A stretch of 33,368 nucleotides of DNA from JBQTKD01 sp052389435 (GCA_052389435.1 JBQTIB010000028.1:1-33368); one strand, 5' to 3'. Shown: positions 1-7,745, counted from the first letter of the stretch. A program made the numbers and translations. Notes: generated by a model from the sequence alone, not told the origin.

Positions 1-42
1 CGTCCGCTCAAGGGTGAGCTATAGGTCACCCTTGAGCGGACG
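1..42. repeat. Perfect 17-bp inverted repeat, probable terminator or dispersed repeat
   Basis: Bases 1-17 (CGTCCGCTCAAGGGTGA) are an exact reverse complement of 26-42, with an 8-base centre that itself contains CTATAG. It lies 16 bp past the stop of the 2Fe-2S subunit gene, so a stable RNA hairpin would form right after the purine operon. Any U-tract would lie beyond the window edge. The outer 11 bases of the right arm (TTGAGCGGACG) recur at 32519-32529, so a dispersed repeat family is possible. The hairpin is seen; its role is inferred. Confidence 0.7.
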
Positions 43-58
43 CCAGGAGTTCGGCGGG

Positions 59-556
59 TCATCGCTCGGTCCTGGCTTGGGCGGCGGCCGAGTGGACCGC
101 TGTCAGGATTGCCTCGTAGCCCGTGCACCGACACAGGTTTCCGGCGAGGGCCTCGCGAACGTCCGCATCCGTCGGGGAGTTCCGACGGGTCAACAGATCG
201 TGGACGGTGACGACGAGACCGGGCGTGCAGAATCCGCACTGCACGGCTCCGCAGGCCAGGAACGCCGAGGCGACCACGCCGAGCGCGTCGCCTCGGTCGG
301 TGCCGTCGGGATCGGTGTGGGCGAGGCCTTCGACCGTCGTGACGGCACTGTCCTGCGCCTGACCCGCCGCGACGAGGCACGCGCAGACGGCGAGCCCGTC
401 GAGCAGCACGGTGCACGAGCCGCATTCGCCCTGCTCGCAGGCGTTCTTCGAACCCGGGAGGTCCATGCGTTCGCGCAGGACGTAGAGCAGGCTCTCGCCC
501 GCCCAGCAGTCCTCGACGACGCGTTCGACGCCGTTGACGGTGCAGCGCAGTCTCAT
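59..556 (-). CDS. Xanthine dehydrogenase-type 2Fe-2S subunit
   Basis: A 165-residue electron-transfer subunit of a molybdenum hydroxylase, expected to pass electrons from the Mo site to FAD during oxidation of hypoxanthine/xanthine to urate. Both clusters are complete: a plant-ferredoxin-like N-terminal set at C40, C45, C48 and C60, and the alpha-helical C-terminal set at C107, C110, C142 and C144 (CGFCTPG and CRCTGY motifs). The start is ATG at 556, which overlaps the stop of the FAD-subunit gene by 4 bp (ATGA); a longer reading back to 691 is unlikely because it runs through that gene. Substrate is inferred from the operon; CO-dehydrogenase-like or other hydroxylase small subunits look the same. 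The Mo-binding large subunit is not visible. Confidence 0.93.
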   Translation of the reverse strand: MRLRCTVNGVERVVEDCWAGESLLYVLRERMDLPGSKNACEQGECGSCTVLLDGLAVCACLVAAGQAQDSAVTTVEGLAHTDPDGTDRGDALGVVASAFLACGAVQCGFCTPGLVVTVHDLLTRRNSPTDADVREALAGNLCRCTGYEAILTAVHSAAAQARTER

Positions 557-1407
557 GCGGCGACCTGTCCGACCCAGCCGAGGCTGCGCCGTGCCAGGAC
601 CTTCAGAGCGTGCCGGCGGTAGGCGGCGGAGCCGCGCTGGTCGTCGATCGGTCGCGCGGCGGCGGCGACGAGTTCGGCGAACGCCTCGCACGTCGCCGCG
701 GGCAGACGGACGGGATCCCAGCCGTGCTCGTCGAGGGCGGCGCCCAGCAGCGCCTCGGCCTCGGGGGCGCGCAGCGGCGTCGGGCCGGCGGACCCGATGC
801 CGGTGCCGACCCGGCGGGCGACCGGATCGATCGACAGCGCGAAGGAACAGACGGCGATGACCATGGCGTTGCGGGTGCCGACCTTCGCGAAGCTCTGCGC
901 GGGGCCGGTGTGCGGGACCTCGACGGCCACGACGAGTTCGTCCGCCGCCAACGCGCTGCGCCCCGGCCCGAGGAAGAACTCCGCGGCCTGGAGGTGACGG
1001 GTGCCGCGCACCGACGCGACCTCGACCGTCGCGCCGCAGGCCAACAGCACGGGGTGCGCGTCGCCTGCCGGCGAGGCCGTGCCGAGGTTGCCGCCCAGGG
1101 TGCCGCGATTGCGGATCTGCGGGGAGCCGACGGTCCGCGCGGCCGCCGCGAGGGCGGGCAGTCGATCGCCGAGCCTGCTCACCATCGTCGCGAACGGTTC
1201 GCCGGCGCCGATGCGGGTGCAGGCGCCCAGGTCCCGGTGTCCCCGCAGTTCGGCGACGCCGGCGAGGTCGAGCAGGGCGGCGGGCCGGCGGTCTCCGAGG
1301 TTGAGTTCGACCATGACGTCGGTGCCCCCGGCGATCGGCAGGGCGTCGGGGCGATCCGCGCGCATCCGCAGTGCCTCGGCGAGGTCGTCCGGGCGCAGGA
1401 AGTCCAT
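553..1407 (-). CDS. Xanthine dehydrogenase-type FAD-binding subunit
   Basis: A 284-residue FAD subunit of the xanthine dehydrogenase/CO dehydrogenase medium-chain family; it takes electrons from the 2Fe-2S subunit and passes them to NAD or another acceptor. The first FAD loop AGGTDV (about 26-31) and the second, GNLGTASPAGD (about 115), are typical of the family, and the C-terminal CO_deh_flav_C domain follows. The start is ATG at 1407, two bases past the uricase stop; the 3' end overlaps the 2Fe-2S gene by 4 bp. Length is normal. Context with uricase and 8-oxopurine deaminase favours purine oxidation, but substrate specificity resides in the missing Mo subunit. Confidence 0.93.
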   Translation of the reverse strand: MDFLRPDDLAEALRMRADRPDALPIAGGTDVMVELNLGDRRPAALLDLAGVAELRGHRDLGACTRIGAGEPFATMVSRLGDRLPALAAAARTVGSPQIRNRGTLGGNLGTASPAGDAHPVLLACGATVEVASVRGTRHLQAAEFFLGPGRSALAADELVVAVEVPHTGPAQSFAKVGTRNAMVIAVCSFALSIDPVARRVGTGIGSAGPTPLRAPEAEALLGAALDEHGWDPVRLPAATCEAFAELVAAAARPIDDQRGSAAYRRHALKVLARRSLGWVGQVAA

Positions 1408-1409
1408 GG

Positions 1410-2324
1410 CTACCAGGCGCCCGGGTGCGCGGGGCTGCCCTCGCGGAGCACGGTGCCCTCGATGAGCCCGTACGGCCGGTCGGCGGCCCAGAACACGGTG
1501 CCGGGGTTGTCGCGGCCGAACGCGCTCAGATCGGAGAGGAAGTGGTGGCGGTTGGGCAGGCGCAGTCGCACCTCCGCCACCGCTGGCACCTCGGCGATCA
1601 CGCGTGCCCCCATCGCGAACAGGGTCTGCTGCAGAGATCGACTGTAGGTCTCGGCAAAGGCCGCCAGCAGGCAATCGCGCGAGGCGGTCCACAGTTCGTC
1701 CCAATTGCCCGGATCGGCAATCCCGTCGTAACGCCACCGCGCCTGCACGCTCGTGGCGAGGATGCGGTCGCTCGCCGGCTGCAACGTCGTGAACTCGTCG
1801 ACGGCGAACCCGACGAACTCCGACGCGGTGGTGTTGAGGACCACCAGGTCCTTGATCCCGGCCACGACGAGGTCGGTGCCGGCTTCGTGTCGGACGTAGG
1901 CGGTGCGGACCGCGCCGCCGTCGCGGGAGAAGGAGTGCGGCCCGCCGATGCTGCTCCAGGAGTAGCTCTCGACGTCGACGTCGGCAGCGGCGATCGCGGG
2001 CTGGGTGCCGACGAAGTGCCGTGCCAGGCGCAGCGCGAAGTCCTCCACCGACGCGATGCCGTCGCGAGCGAACGCCAGCACGGTGTTCTTCTGCGAGTCC
2101 GTCGGCAGCACCGCGGCGTTGTCGCCCGTGTGGTGAGTCTCCGTCAGGTCGCCCGACAGCGCGGTCGAGACGTTGAGGTCGGTCACGCGGTGCCCGGCCG
2201 GTTCCCGGTCCACCCGCACGACCCGCGTCTCGGCCTTGCCGTACCGGTTCGGGCCCAACACCGCGCGCTGCAATGTCGATCGCTCGGGCGCCTGGCTCGT
2301 CCCTCGTTCGTCGCGCTCGCTCAT
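1410..2324 (-). CDS. pucL: Urate oxidase (uricase), cofactor-free
   Basis: A 304-residue uricase that converts urate and O2 to 5-hydroxyisourate and H2O2 without cofactor. It contains the two tandem T-fold domains; recognisable stretches are the N-terminal YGKAETR segment, the HTGDNAAVLPTDSQKN region bearing the catalytic Thr/Lys area, the DLVVLNTTASEFVGF segment and the C-terminal NRHHFLSDL motif. ATG at 2324 overlaps the upstream deaminase stop (ATGA), so the genes are translationally coupled. The product is handed to the HIU hydrolase and OHCU decarboxylase encoded upstream in the same transcript. Length and motifs are normal. Confidence 0.95.
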   Translation of the reverse strand: MSERDERGTSQAPERSTLQRAVLGPNRYGKAETRVVRVDREPAGHRVTDLNVSTALSGDLTETHHTGDNAAVLPTDSQKNTVLAFARDGIASVEDFALRLARHFVGTQPAIAAADVDVESYSWSSIGGPHSFSRDGGAVRTAYVRHEAGTDLVVAGIKDLVVLNTTASEFVGFAVDEFTTLQPASDRILATSVQARWRYDGIADPGNWDELWTASRDCLLAAFAETYSRSLQQTLFAMGARVIAEVPAVAEVRLRLPNRHHFLSDLSAFGRDNPGTVFWAADRPYGLIEGTVLREGSPAHPGAW

Positions 2325-3718
2325 CCGATGGCCCTCTCCTGGAGCAGCGTCGCGGCTCGGCGGTGTCGCGCGAGGATCTCGTCGAGACCGTTCTGCGTCG
2401 ACCGGCCCCCTTCGACGAGGACGCGGCCGGCCACCACCGTCTCGCGGGCCGCGGTCGGCCCGCACCGCAGCCAGGCCTCGACGGGGTCGGACAGCGCGCC
2501 CGCGAACACGACGCCGGCCTGCGGCCACACGACCAGGTCGCCGGCCGCGCCGACGGAGAGTTCGCCGATCTCGCCGCGGCGGCCCAGGCACGCCGCGCCG
2601 CCGAGCGTCGCGATCTCGAGTGCGTCGCGGGCGCTGAACGCCGCCGCTCCGTCGCGTTGGCGGCCCAGCAGCATCGCGTTGCGCGACTCCATCCACAGCG
2701 AGGCGGAGTCCGCCGACGACGATCCGTCACATCCCAATCCCACGGGCGATCCGGCCCCGCGCAGGTCCTGGACCGCGCAGACGGTGCGGGCCGGTCCGCC
2801 CGCGCCGAGGATCATGTTCGAGCTCGGGCAGTGTGCGACGCCGACGCCGGCCGCGCCGAGCCGAGCGACCTCCGCCGGGTTGGGGTGCACGCAGTGCGCC
2901 ACCCACGTGCGATCGGTGAGCCAACCGACCTCGGCGAGCTGTTCGGTGGGCCGGCGGCCGTAGGTCGCGAGGCAGAACGCGTCCTCGTCGGGGTCCTCGG
3001 CGAAGTGGGTGTGCAGGCGCACGTCGAGCCGCTCGGCCAACTCCGCGGTGGCCGCCATGAGTTCCGGGCGGACGCTGAACGGCGAGCACGGCGCCAGCGC
3101 GATCCGGACCATCGCCAGCGGCGAGCGGTCGTGGTGCAGAGCGACAAGGCGTTCGCTGTCGGCGAGGACCTCGTCGTCGGTCTGCACCACGCCGTCCGGC
3201 GGGAGGCCGCCGTCCTTGCGGGACAGGGTCATCGACCCGCGCGTCGGGTGGAAGCGCAGACCGACCTCGCGGGCGGCCGCGATCTGCGCCGACCACAGGT
3301 CCCCGCCGCCGGCGGGCGCGATGTAGAGGTGGTCGGTGGTCGTCGTGCACCCGCCGAGCGCCAACTCCACGAGGCCGACCCAGGTGGACAGGTAGGAGCC
3401 CTCCTCGTCCAGGCCCGCCCACACCGGGTAGAGCTTGACCAGCCACTCGAACAGCGGGCCGTTCACCACGGGGGCGAAGGCGCGGGTGAGGTTCTGGTAC
3501 AGGTGGTGGTGGGTGTTCACCAGCCCCGGAGTGACCAGGCAGCCGGTGGCGTCGATCGTCCGCGTCGCGGCGGGCGGCGGTTCGGTGCCGGCGCCCACGG
3601 CGACGACGGCACCGCCGGAGATCGCGACCCACCCCCCGGGCAGTTCGCGCCGAGCGGCGTCGCAGGTGACCAGGAGAGCGGCGTCCCGTACCAGCAGGTC
3701 GGCGGAAGCGATGCCCAC
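2321..3718 (-). CDS. 8-oxoguanine deaminase-like amidohydrolase (ATZ/TRZ family)
   Basis: A 465-residue zinc amidohydrolase of the ATZ/TRZ/guanine-deaminase group. Metal and catalytic motifs are in order: NTHHHLYQN at about 68-76, HTHFAED in the middle, a later VAHCVHP histidine, and GCDGSSSAD with the metal Asp. The neighbourhood favours 8-oxoguanine deaminase, which makes urate plus ammonia and so would feed uricase without xanthine dehydrogenase; guanine deaminase (giving xanthine) is the main alternative and also fits. The start is GTG at 3718, directly after the HIU hydrolase stop. Family assignment is firm; substrate is inferred. Confidence 0.85.
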   Translation of the reverse strand: MGIASADLLVRDAALLVTCDAARRELPGGWVAISGGAVVAVGAGTEPPPAATRTIDATGCLVTPGLVNTHHHLYQNLTRAFAPVVNGPLFEWLVKLYPVWAGLDEEGSYLSTWVGLVELALGGCTTTTDHLYIAPAGGGDLWSAQIAAAREVGLRFHPTRGSMTLSRKDGGLPPDGVVQTDDEVLADSERLVALHHDRSPLAMVRIALAPCSPFSVRPELMAATAELAERLDVRLHTHFAEDPDEDAFCLATYGRRPTEQLAEVGWLTDRTWVAHCVHPNPAEVARLGAAGVGVAHCPSSNMILGAGGPARTVCAVQDLRGAGSPVGLGCDGSSSADSASLWMESRNAMLLGRQRDGAAAFSARDALEIATLGGAACLGRRGEIGELSVGAAGDLVVWPQAGVVFAGALSDPVEAWLRCGPTAARETVVAGRVLVEGGRSTQNGLDEILARHRRAATLLQERAIG

Positions 3719-4045
3719 TCAGCTCCCCCGGTAGGTCGAGTAGGCGAACGGGCTCAGCAGCAGCGGGACGTGGTGGTGCTCGGACGGGTCCAGGACGAGG
3801 AACTCCACGGTCACCCGGGGGTGGAAGCACGGGACGTTGGCGGCGGCGTACCAGTCCCCGGTGGCGAAGACGAGACGGTGAACGCCGGCGTCGGGATCCG
3901 GCAGCCGCAGGCGTCCGTCGTCGTCGGTCGTCCCGGCGCCGGTCTGCGCCCAGGTCCCGTCGGCGGTCTGCGTGTCCAGCAGGACCGTCATTCCACAGGC
4001 GGGTCGGCCCGCGGCGGTGTCGAGAACGTGCGTCGAGAGGCTCAT
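3719..4045 (-). CDS. uraH: 5-hydroxyisourate hydrolase (transthyretin-like)
   Basis: A 108-residue transthyretin-related protein that hydrolyses the uricase product 5-hydroxyisourate to OHCU. The N-terminal LSTHVLDTAAGRPA, the central arginine-containing DGRLRL region and the C-terminal tetrapeptide YRGS are all family signatures and hold the active-site His, Arg and Tyr-Arg-Gly-Ser residues. ATG at 4045 overlaps the stop of the allantoicase-OHCU decarboxylase gene by 4 bp. The gene therefore sits between the genes for the step before (uricase) and the step after (OHCU decarboxylase). Confidence 0.95.
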   Translation of the reverse strand: MSLSTHVLDTAAGRPACGMTVLLDTQTADGTWAQTGAGTTDDDGRLRLPDPDAGVHRLVFATGDWYAAANVPCFHPRVTVEFLVLDPSEHHHVPLLLSPFAYSTYRGS

Positions 4046-5514
4046 GCTCCGCTCCACAGCCGCCGCAGGCGCAGCGCGGTGATCTCCGCGAGCTGCCGAC
4101 GCACCACCGCGAGTTCGGTCGCCGGGTCGTTGCCCAGCCGTTCCCGCAGCAGGGCGAGCAGTTCGGCACCGTCGCGGCCCGCGGCTCGGACCAGGTACAC
4201 GTGGCCGAACTTCTCCTCGTAGGCCCGGTTGCCCTCCGCGAGCGCCTCGCGCAGGTCGTCGTCGACGCCCGCCTGCTCGCGCCGCGAGGACGCGGCCTCG
4301 GCACCGCCGCCGGCGGGGCGTTCGCCGATGCGAGGGTGCGCCGAGAGGGCGGCGTCCACCTCGGCGCGTTCCAGTCCTGTCACCAGGGCGTCGGACATGG
4401 CCGCGAGCCCGTCGAGGGTCGGGTACGGCCGTCCGGCGGCGAGCTCCGCGGCCCAGACCGGCGATGCGCAGCACGAGCGCACCGCGGCGGCCGCGACCTC
4501 GGCGGGCAGGAGGTTCCACCAGCGCAGCGCGACGTCCTCGCGGGCGGCGCCGGTCGGATCGCCCCACAGTCGAATCCGGCCGAGCCCGCCGTCGGGGAGA
4601 AGGTCGAGCCGGACCTGATGGGCGATCAGATCGCAGTCCAGTCCAGCATCCGGGCCGAACCAGTGCCGGGTGTCCGGGGCGATCGCGGTGCGGGGCAGCA
4701 GCGGGCGCCACTCCCCCGCGGCGTCGAGCGCGGACAGTGCCACGGCGCCGGGGGCGTTGCCGACGAAGTGCGTGGTGTCGACGACGACCTGCCGCACCCG
4801 TCCCGCAGCGGCGAGGCCGAGCAGGATCCAGTCGTTGCCGCCGTCGCGTCGCCGTTTGGTCTCCCACCCGCCGCCCATCGTCGCGGCGTTGCCGGGCGCG
4901 ATGGCGTTCTCCGGCGGAGAGTAGAACCGATCGCTGCAGTCCAGCACCGTCGCGCCGTTCTCCGAGGCGGCGAGGTCGACGGTCAGCCCAGCCCAGCGCC
5001 GCGGATCCGGGACGACCTCGCCGAACGCGCGCAGGCGGGCGACGCCGCCGTCGGGATGGATGGTGAGCCGCAGATGGCTGGCAAGAACCGGGGTGTGGAC
5101 CTCGAGCACGTTCTCGGTGTGCCCGGCCAACGCCGCCCGATCGGTCAGCGCGGTCCACTCGGCGTGCGCGACCACCTCGTCCGCGGGCGGCCACCCGTCG
5201 AGGTAGCAGGCGTGCACCTGGGCCGAGGTGGGGAAGTTGCCAGTGAAGAACGCGGTGTCGACGACGACCTGGCGGACGATGCCCGGAACGCCGAGGCGCA
5301 CGAGGACCCAGTCCTCGCCGGGACTGCGGCGGCGGCGGGTCTCCCAGCCGTCGTAGACCTGGCCGCGCGGACCGAACGCGTGCGGGGTGAACGTGGGCGG
5401 GGCCGCGCGGAGGAGGTTCTCCTTTTCGGCGAAGGTCTCGTCGTTGGCCGCGAGGACGCTGCCGCCGAGCGCCCGCCCGGCGAGGTCGACCCACCTCGGA
5501 TCGGTGGTGCTCAC
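4042..5514 (-). CDS. Allantoicase fused to OHCU decarboxylase
   Basis: A 490-residue fusion. Residues 1 to about 325 are an allantoicase with the usual internal duplication (DGWETRRRR near 55-63 and GGWETKRRRD near 215-224), which splits allantoate into ureidoglycolate and urea. Residues about 330-490 are 2-oxo-4-hydroxy-4-carboxy-5-ureidoimidazoline decarboxylase, with HPRIGE (393-398, catalytic His) and YEEKFGHVYLV (432-442), which makes S-allantoin. There is no stop or internal start between them. The enzymes catalyse non-adjacent steps; allantoinase, encoded immediately upstream, acts between them. The start is GTG at 5514 within a GTGA overlap with the allantoinase stop. Confidence 0.92.
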   Translation of the reverse strand: MSTTDPRWVDLAGRALGGSVLAANDETFAEKENLLRAAPPTFTPHAFGPRGQVYDGWETRRRRSPGEDWVLVRLGVPGIVRQVVVDTAFFTGNFPTSAQVHACYLDGWPPADEVVAHAEWTALTDRAALAGHTENVLEVHTPVLASHLRLTIHPDGGVARLRAFGEVVPDPRRWAGLTVDLAASENGATVLDCSDRFYSPPENAIAPGNAATMGGGWETKRRRDGGNDWILLGLAAAGRVRQVVVDTTHFVGNAPGAVALSALDAAGEWRPLLPRTAIAPDTRHWFGPDAGLDCDLIAHQVRLDLLPDGGLGRIRLWGDPTGAAREDVALRWWNLLPAEVAAAAVRSCCASPVWAAELAAGRPYPTLDGLAAMSDALVTGLERAEVDAALSAHPRIGERPAGGGAEAASSRREQAGVDDDLREALAEGNRAYEEKFGHVYLVRAAGRDGAELLALLRERLGNDPATELAVVRRQLAEITALRLRRLWSGA

Positions 5515-6863
5515 GCTGCCTCCCTGGCGAGCAGTCGGCCCGTCGGCGTCGTCCCCACGACCGCGCCGTGCAGCCACGTCCGTCGGACGACGCCGGTCAG
5601 GGTGCGGCCGGCGTACGGAGTGATCGGGTGACGGTGCGCCAGTTGCTCGGCGTGGACGACGAACTCGGCGTCGGGGGCGAACTCGACGAGGTCGGCGTCG
5701 GCCCCGGGGACGATGCTTCCCTTGCCGGTCAGCCCGGCCAGCCACGCCGGTCCCTGCGCCATCCAGCCCACGACCTCGGCCAGAGCGATGCCTCGCTCTC
5801 GGGCGGCGGTCCACATCACCGGCAGTCCCAACTGCAGCGAGGACACCCCGCCCCAGGCGGCGGAGAAGTCTCCCGTGCCGCCGTCGGCGGGGCGTTTGAG
5901 GTCGATCGGGCTCGGCGAGTGGTCGGACACCACGACGTCGATCGTCCCGGCCCGCAGTCCGTTCCACAGCGCGTCGGCGTTCGCCGCGTCGCGCACGGGC
6001 GGGCAGCACTTGAACTCCGTCGCCCCCGGCGGCACCGAGGCGGCGTCCAGGGTCAGGTAGTGCGGGCACGTCTCCACCGAGACGGGCACTCCCTCGGCCC
6101 GAGCCGCCGCCAGCGACGGCAGGGCCGCGGCGGCGGACAGATGCAGGATGTGCACCCGCGCGCCCGTGCGCCGCGAGGCATCCAGCACCGCCCGGACCGC
6201 GGCCACCTCGGCCGCTGCCGGGCGCGAGGACAGGAACTGCGCGTACCCGGGACCGGCGGCCGGCGCCGCGGCGAGCGTCGCGGCGTCCTCGGCGTGCACG
6301 ATCAGCAACCCACCGAGCGCCGCGACCTTCTCCGCGGCGCGCAGCAGGCCGGAGCCGTCCAGCGGTGGAAATTCCGGGACCCCTGAGTCGGCGAGGAAGC
6401 ACTTGAACCCGAAGACGCCCGCGGCGTGGAGCTCGGCCAGATCCTCGCCTGCGAGGTTGCCGGGGACGGCGCCACCCCAGAAGCCGACGTCGACGTGCAC
6501 CTGCGCGGTCGCGACGGCCTGCTTGGTCCGCAGCGCGGCCACGTCGATCGTCGGCGGCAGGCTGTTCAGCGGCATGTCGATCAGCGTCGTCACGCCGCCG
6601 GCGGCCGCGGCCCGGGTAGCCGTCGCAAAACCCTCCCAGTGCGTGCGCCCGGGTTCGTTGACGTGCACGTGGGTGTCGACGAGGCCGGGCAGCAGCACGA
6701 CTTCGGGGCCGAGCAGTTCGATGCGCTTGGCCGGGACCGAGGCGTCGAGCGGAAGCACCGCGTCGATGCGCCCGTCGCGGACGACGACCGTGGCCGGAGC
6801 CTCCCCGTGGGGCAGCATCGCGCGCTGCGCGCGGACCACCAGATCGGCGGGTTGCATCGACAC
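5511..6863 (-). CDS. allB: Allantoinase
   Basis: A cyclic amidohydrolase of 450 residues that opens S-allantoin to allantoate. Numbered from GTG at 6863: HVH metal ligands at 65 and 67 in DTHVHVNEPGRTHWEGF, the carboxylated lysine K154 in FKCFLADSG, H190 (HAED), H241 (HILHLS) and the metal Asp D314 (SDHSPSP). It is the first gene of the purine operon. I chose GTG 6863 because a TACGGT hexamer ends 6 bases before it, which gives a leaderless start; ATG 6857, two codons later, is the alternative. No Shine-Dalgarno sequence is seen for either. The related dihydropyrimidinase/hydantoinase enzymes are less likely in this operon. Confidence 0.93.
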   Translation of the reverse strand: MSMQPADLVVRAQRAMLPHGEAPATVVVRDGRIDAVLPLDASVPAKRIELLGPEVVLLPGLVDTHVHVNEPGRTHWEGFATATRAAAAGGVTTLIDMPLNSLPPTIDVAALRTKQAVATAQVHVDVGFWGGAVPGNLAGEDLAELHAAGVFGFKCFLADSGVPEFPPLDGSGLLRAAEKVAALGGLLIVHAEDAATLAAAPAAGPGYAQFLSSRPAAAEVAAVRAVLDASRRTGARVHILHLSAAAALPSLAAARAEGVPVSVETCPHYLTLDAASVPPGATEFKCCPPVRDAANADALWNGLRAGTIDVVVSDHSPSPIDLKRPADGGTGDFSAAWGGVSSLQLGLPVMWTAARERGIALAEVVGWMAQGPAWLAGLTGKGSIVPGADADLVEFAPDAEFVVHAEQLAHRHPITPYAGRTLTGVVRRTWLHGAVVGTTPTGRLLAREAA

Positions 6864-6869
6864 ATCAGC

Positions 6870-6875
6870 ACCGTA
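6870..6875 (-). promoter_or_regulatory. Probable -10 element of the purine operon (leaderless)
   Basis: On the minus strand this reads TACGGT, matching the actinobacterial TANNNT -10 consensus, followed by exactly 6 bases and then GTG 6863. Transcription would start at or next to the start codon. No good -35 is seen. The 97 bp from here to the toxin gene stop at 6961 hold no gene. Confidence 0.5.
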
Positions 6876-6960
6876 GCGAGCAGTGGCGCCCCGCTCCCCC
6901 GGCGGCGTCCCGACGCGCGGAGATCGGCCCCGCGTACCGATCGACAACAGTCGCTCCGGA

Positions 6961-7404
6961 TCAGTCGTGCAGCCTGATCGGAACGACCTCAAGCCCGCGC
7001 ACGCGCTCGAAGTGGCGCACGTTGGCAGTACCGACACGCCAGCCCGCGGCGATTGCGGTAGCGGCGACCAGGCGGTCGTGCGCGCCGACATCGGCCCCGG
7101 AGGAAGCGAGTTGAGCCCATAGGCGTGCGTGTGCGCGTGCGCAGATCAAGTCGAACGGCAGCGGCGGGAAGGCGACCAGGACGGCTTCCACGAAGGCCTC
7201 GCGGCGGGCCCGATGGCGGGGCGTGGCTCGGTGCACTCCGTGAAGCAGTTCGGACGCGGTGATCGCGGCGATAGCTACTTCCTCGGACCCGCCAATCTCT
7301 CGCTGGAGCCTGGAGCTCACCTCGGCCATCGAACCCGGCGTTGGCCGCGTATGCAGGGCCCGCTCGAGTTGGATGAAGACCGTGGTGTCTAGGACTGTGC
7401 CCAC
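6961..7404 (-). CDS. PIN-domain toxin (VapC-like)
   Basis: A 147-residue PIN-domain ribonuclease, presumed toxin that cleaves RNA with Mg2+. The acidic set expected of PIN nucleases is visible: D6 in VLDTTVF, E52 in ASELLHG, D105 or D110 in GADVGAHDRLVAA, and TANVRHFERV near 127-135. GTG at 7404 lies inside the antitoxin gene, with a 16-bp overlap, so the two are translationally coupled. Length is typical of VapC (about 130-150). The RNA target cannot be read from the sequence. Confidence 0.88.
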   Translation of the reverse strand: MGTVLDTTVFIQLERALHTRPTPGSMAEVSSRLQREIGGSEEVAIAAITASELLHGVHRATPRHRARREAFVEAVLVAFPPLPFDLICARAHARLWAQLASSGADVGAHDRLVAATAIAAGWRVGTANVRHFERVRGLEVVPIRLHD

Positions 7405-7676
7405 GGATCATCCGGTACGGCGCCGACGGAGGCGCGGATTCGCTCCATGTCCGCCGCGAACATCGGATCGGGCGCGGCCGCGTCGGCCAGCATGGCCAGA
7501 GCCTCTCGCAGCGGTCTGCCTCGACGCGCGGGGCTCCCGGCCACGCTCCGGTCCTCCGAGTTGACGATGACGTAGACCGGCCTGTCCCGATTGAGGACGA
7601 CCACCTGCTCGCGCCGCGCCAAGGCGTCCCTGGCGTGCCTCGGGATGCGGACGTCTTCCGCGCGAATCTCTGTCAC
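7389..7676 (-). CDS. Antitoxin of the PIN toxin (VapB/Phd-like)
   Basis: A 95-residue partner of the PIN toxin. The N-terminal 45 residues (RHARDALARREQVVVLNRDRPVYVIV) resemble the Phd/YefM or VapB DNA-binding fold, and the C-terminal half (EALAMLADAAAPDPMFAADMERIR) would be the toxin-neutralising tail. GTG at 7676 is preceded at exactly 6 bases by TAGCAT, so the mRNA is probably leaderless. A double palindrome at 7696-7723 lies just upstream and is a likely autoregulation site. Assignment to VapB or Phd is uncertain; the role as antitoxin rests mainly on the overlap with the toxin. Confidence 0.8.
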   Translation of the reverse strand: MTEIRAEDVRIPRHARDALARREQVVVLNRDRPVYVIVNSEDRSVAGSPARRGRPLREALAMLADAAAPDPMFAADMERIRASVGAVPDDPWAQS

Positions 7677-7682
7677 CGGACC

Positions 7683-7688
7683 ATGCTA
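7683..7688 (-). promoter_or_regulatory. Probable -10 element of the toxin-antitoxin operon (leaderless)
   Basis: The minus strand reads TAGCAT (TANNNT) followed by 6 bases and GTG 7676. It lies between the antitoxin start and the palindromic operator. Confidence 0.5.
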
Positions 7689-7695
7689 GCCGCTG

Positions 7696-7723
7696 CCGTA
7701 CGGAACCGCACGGAACCGTACGG
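7696..7723. promoter_or_regulatory. Double palindrome CCGTACGG, candidate antitoxin operator
   Basis: Two exact copies of the 8-bp palindrome CCGTACGG (7696-7703 and 7716-7723) have centres 20 bp apart, two helical turns, with a CGGAACCG-type direct repeat between them. They cover the expected -35 zone of the toxin-antitoxin promoter and sit in the 69-bp gap after the UvrA-like gene. Binding by the antitoxin is inferred. Confidence 0.6.
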
Positions 7724-7745
7724 TTTGCTGCCCGCCGGTGGAGGG

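Noticed and set aside
553..2730. A 725-residue minus-strand frame covering the FAD subunit and beyond
   Set aside because: Only the part from ATG 1407 is FAD-subunit sequence; the upstream portion is an Arg/Ala/Pro-rich out-of-frame reading of uricase and deaminase.
6858..6960. A -35 element for the purine operon
   Set aside because: The expected position is GC-only (GGGGGAGCGG) with no TTGACA-like sequence.
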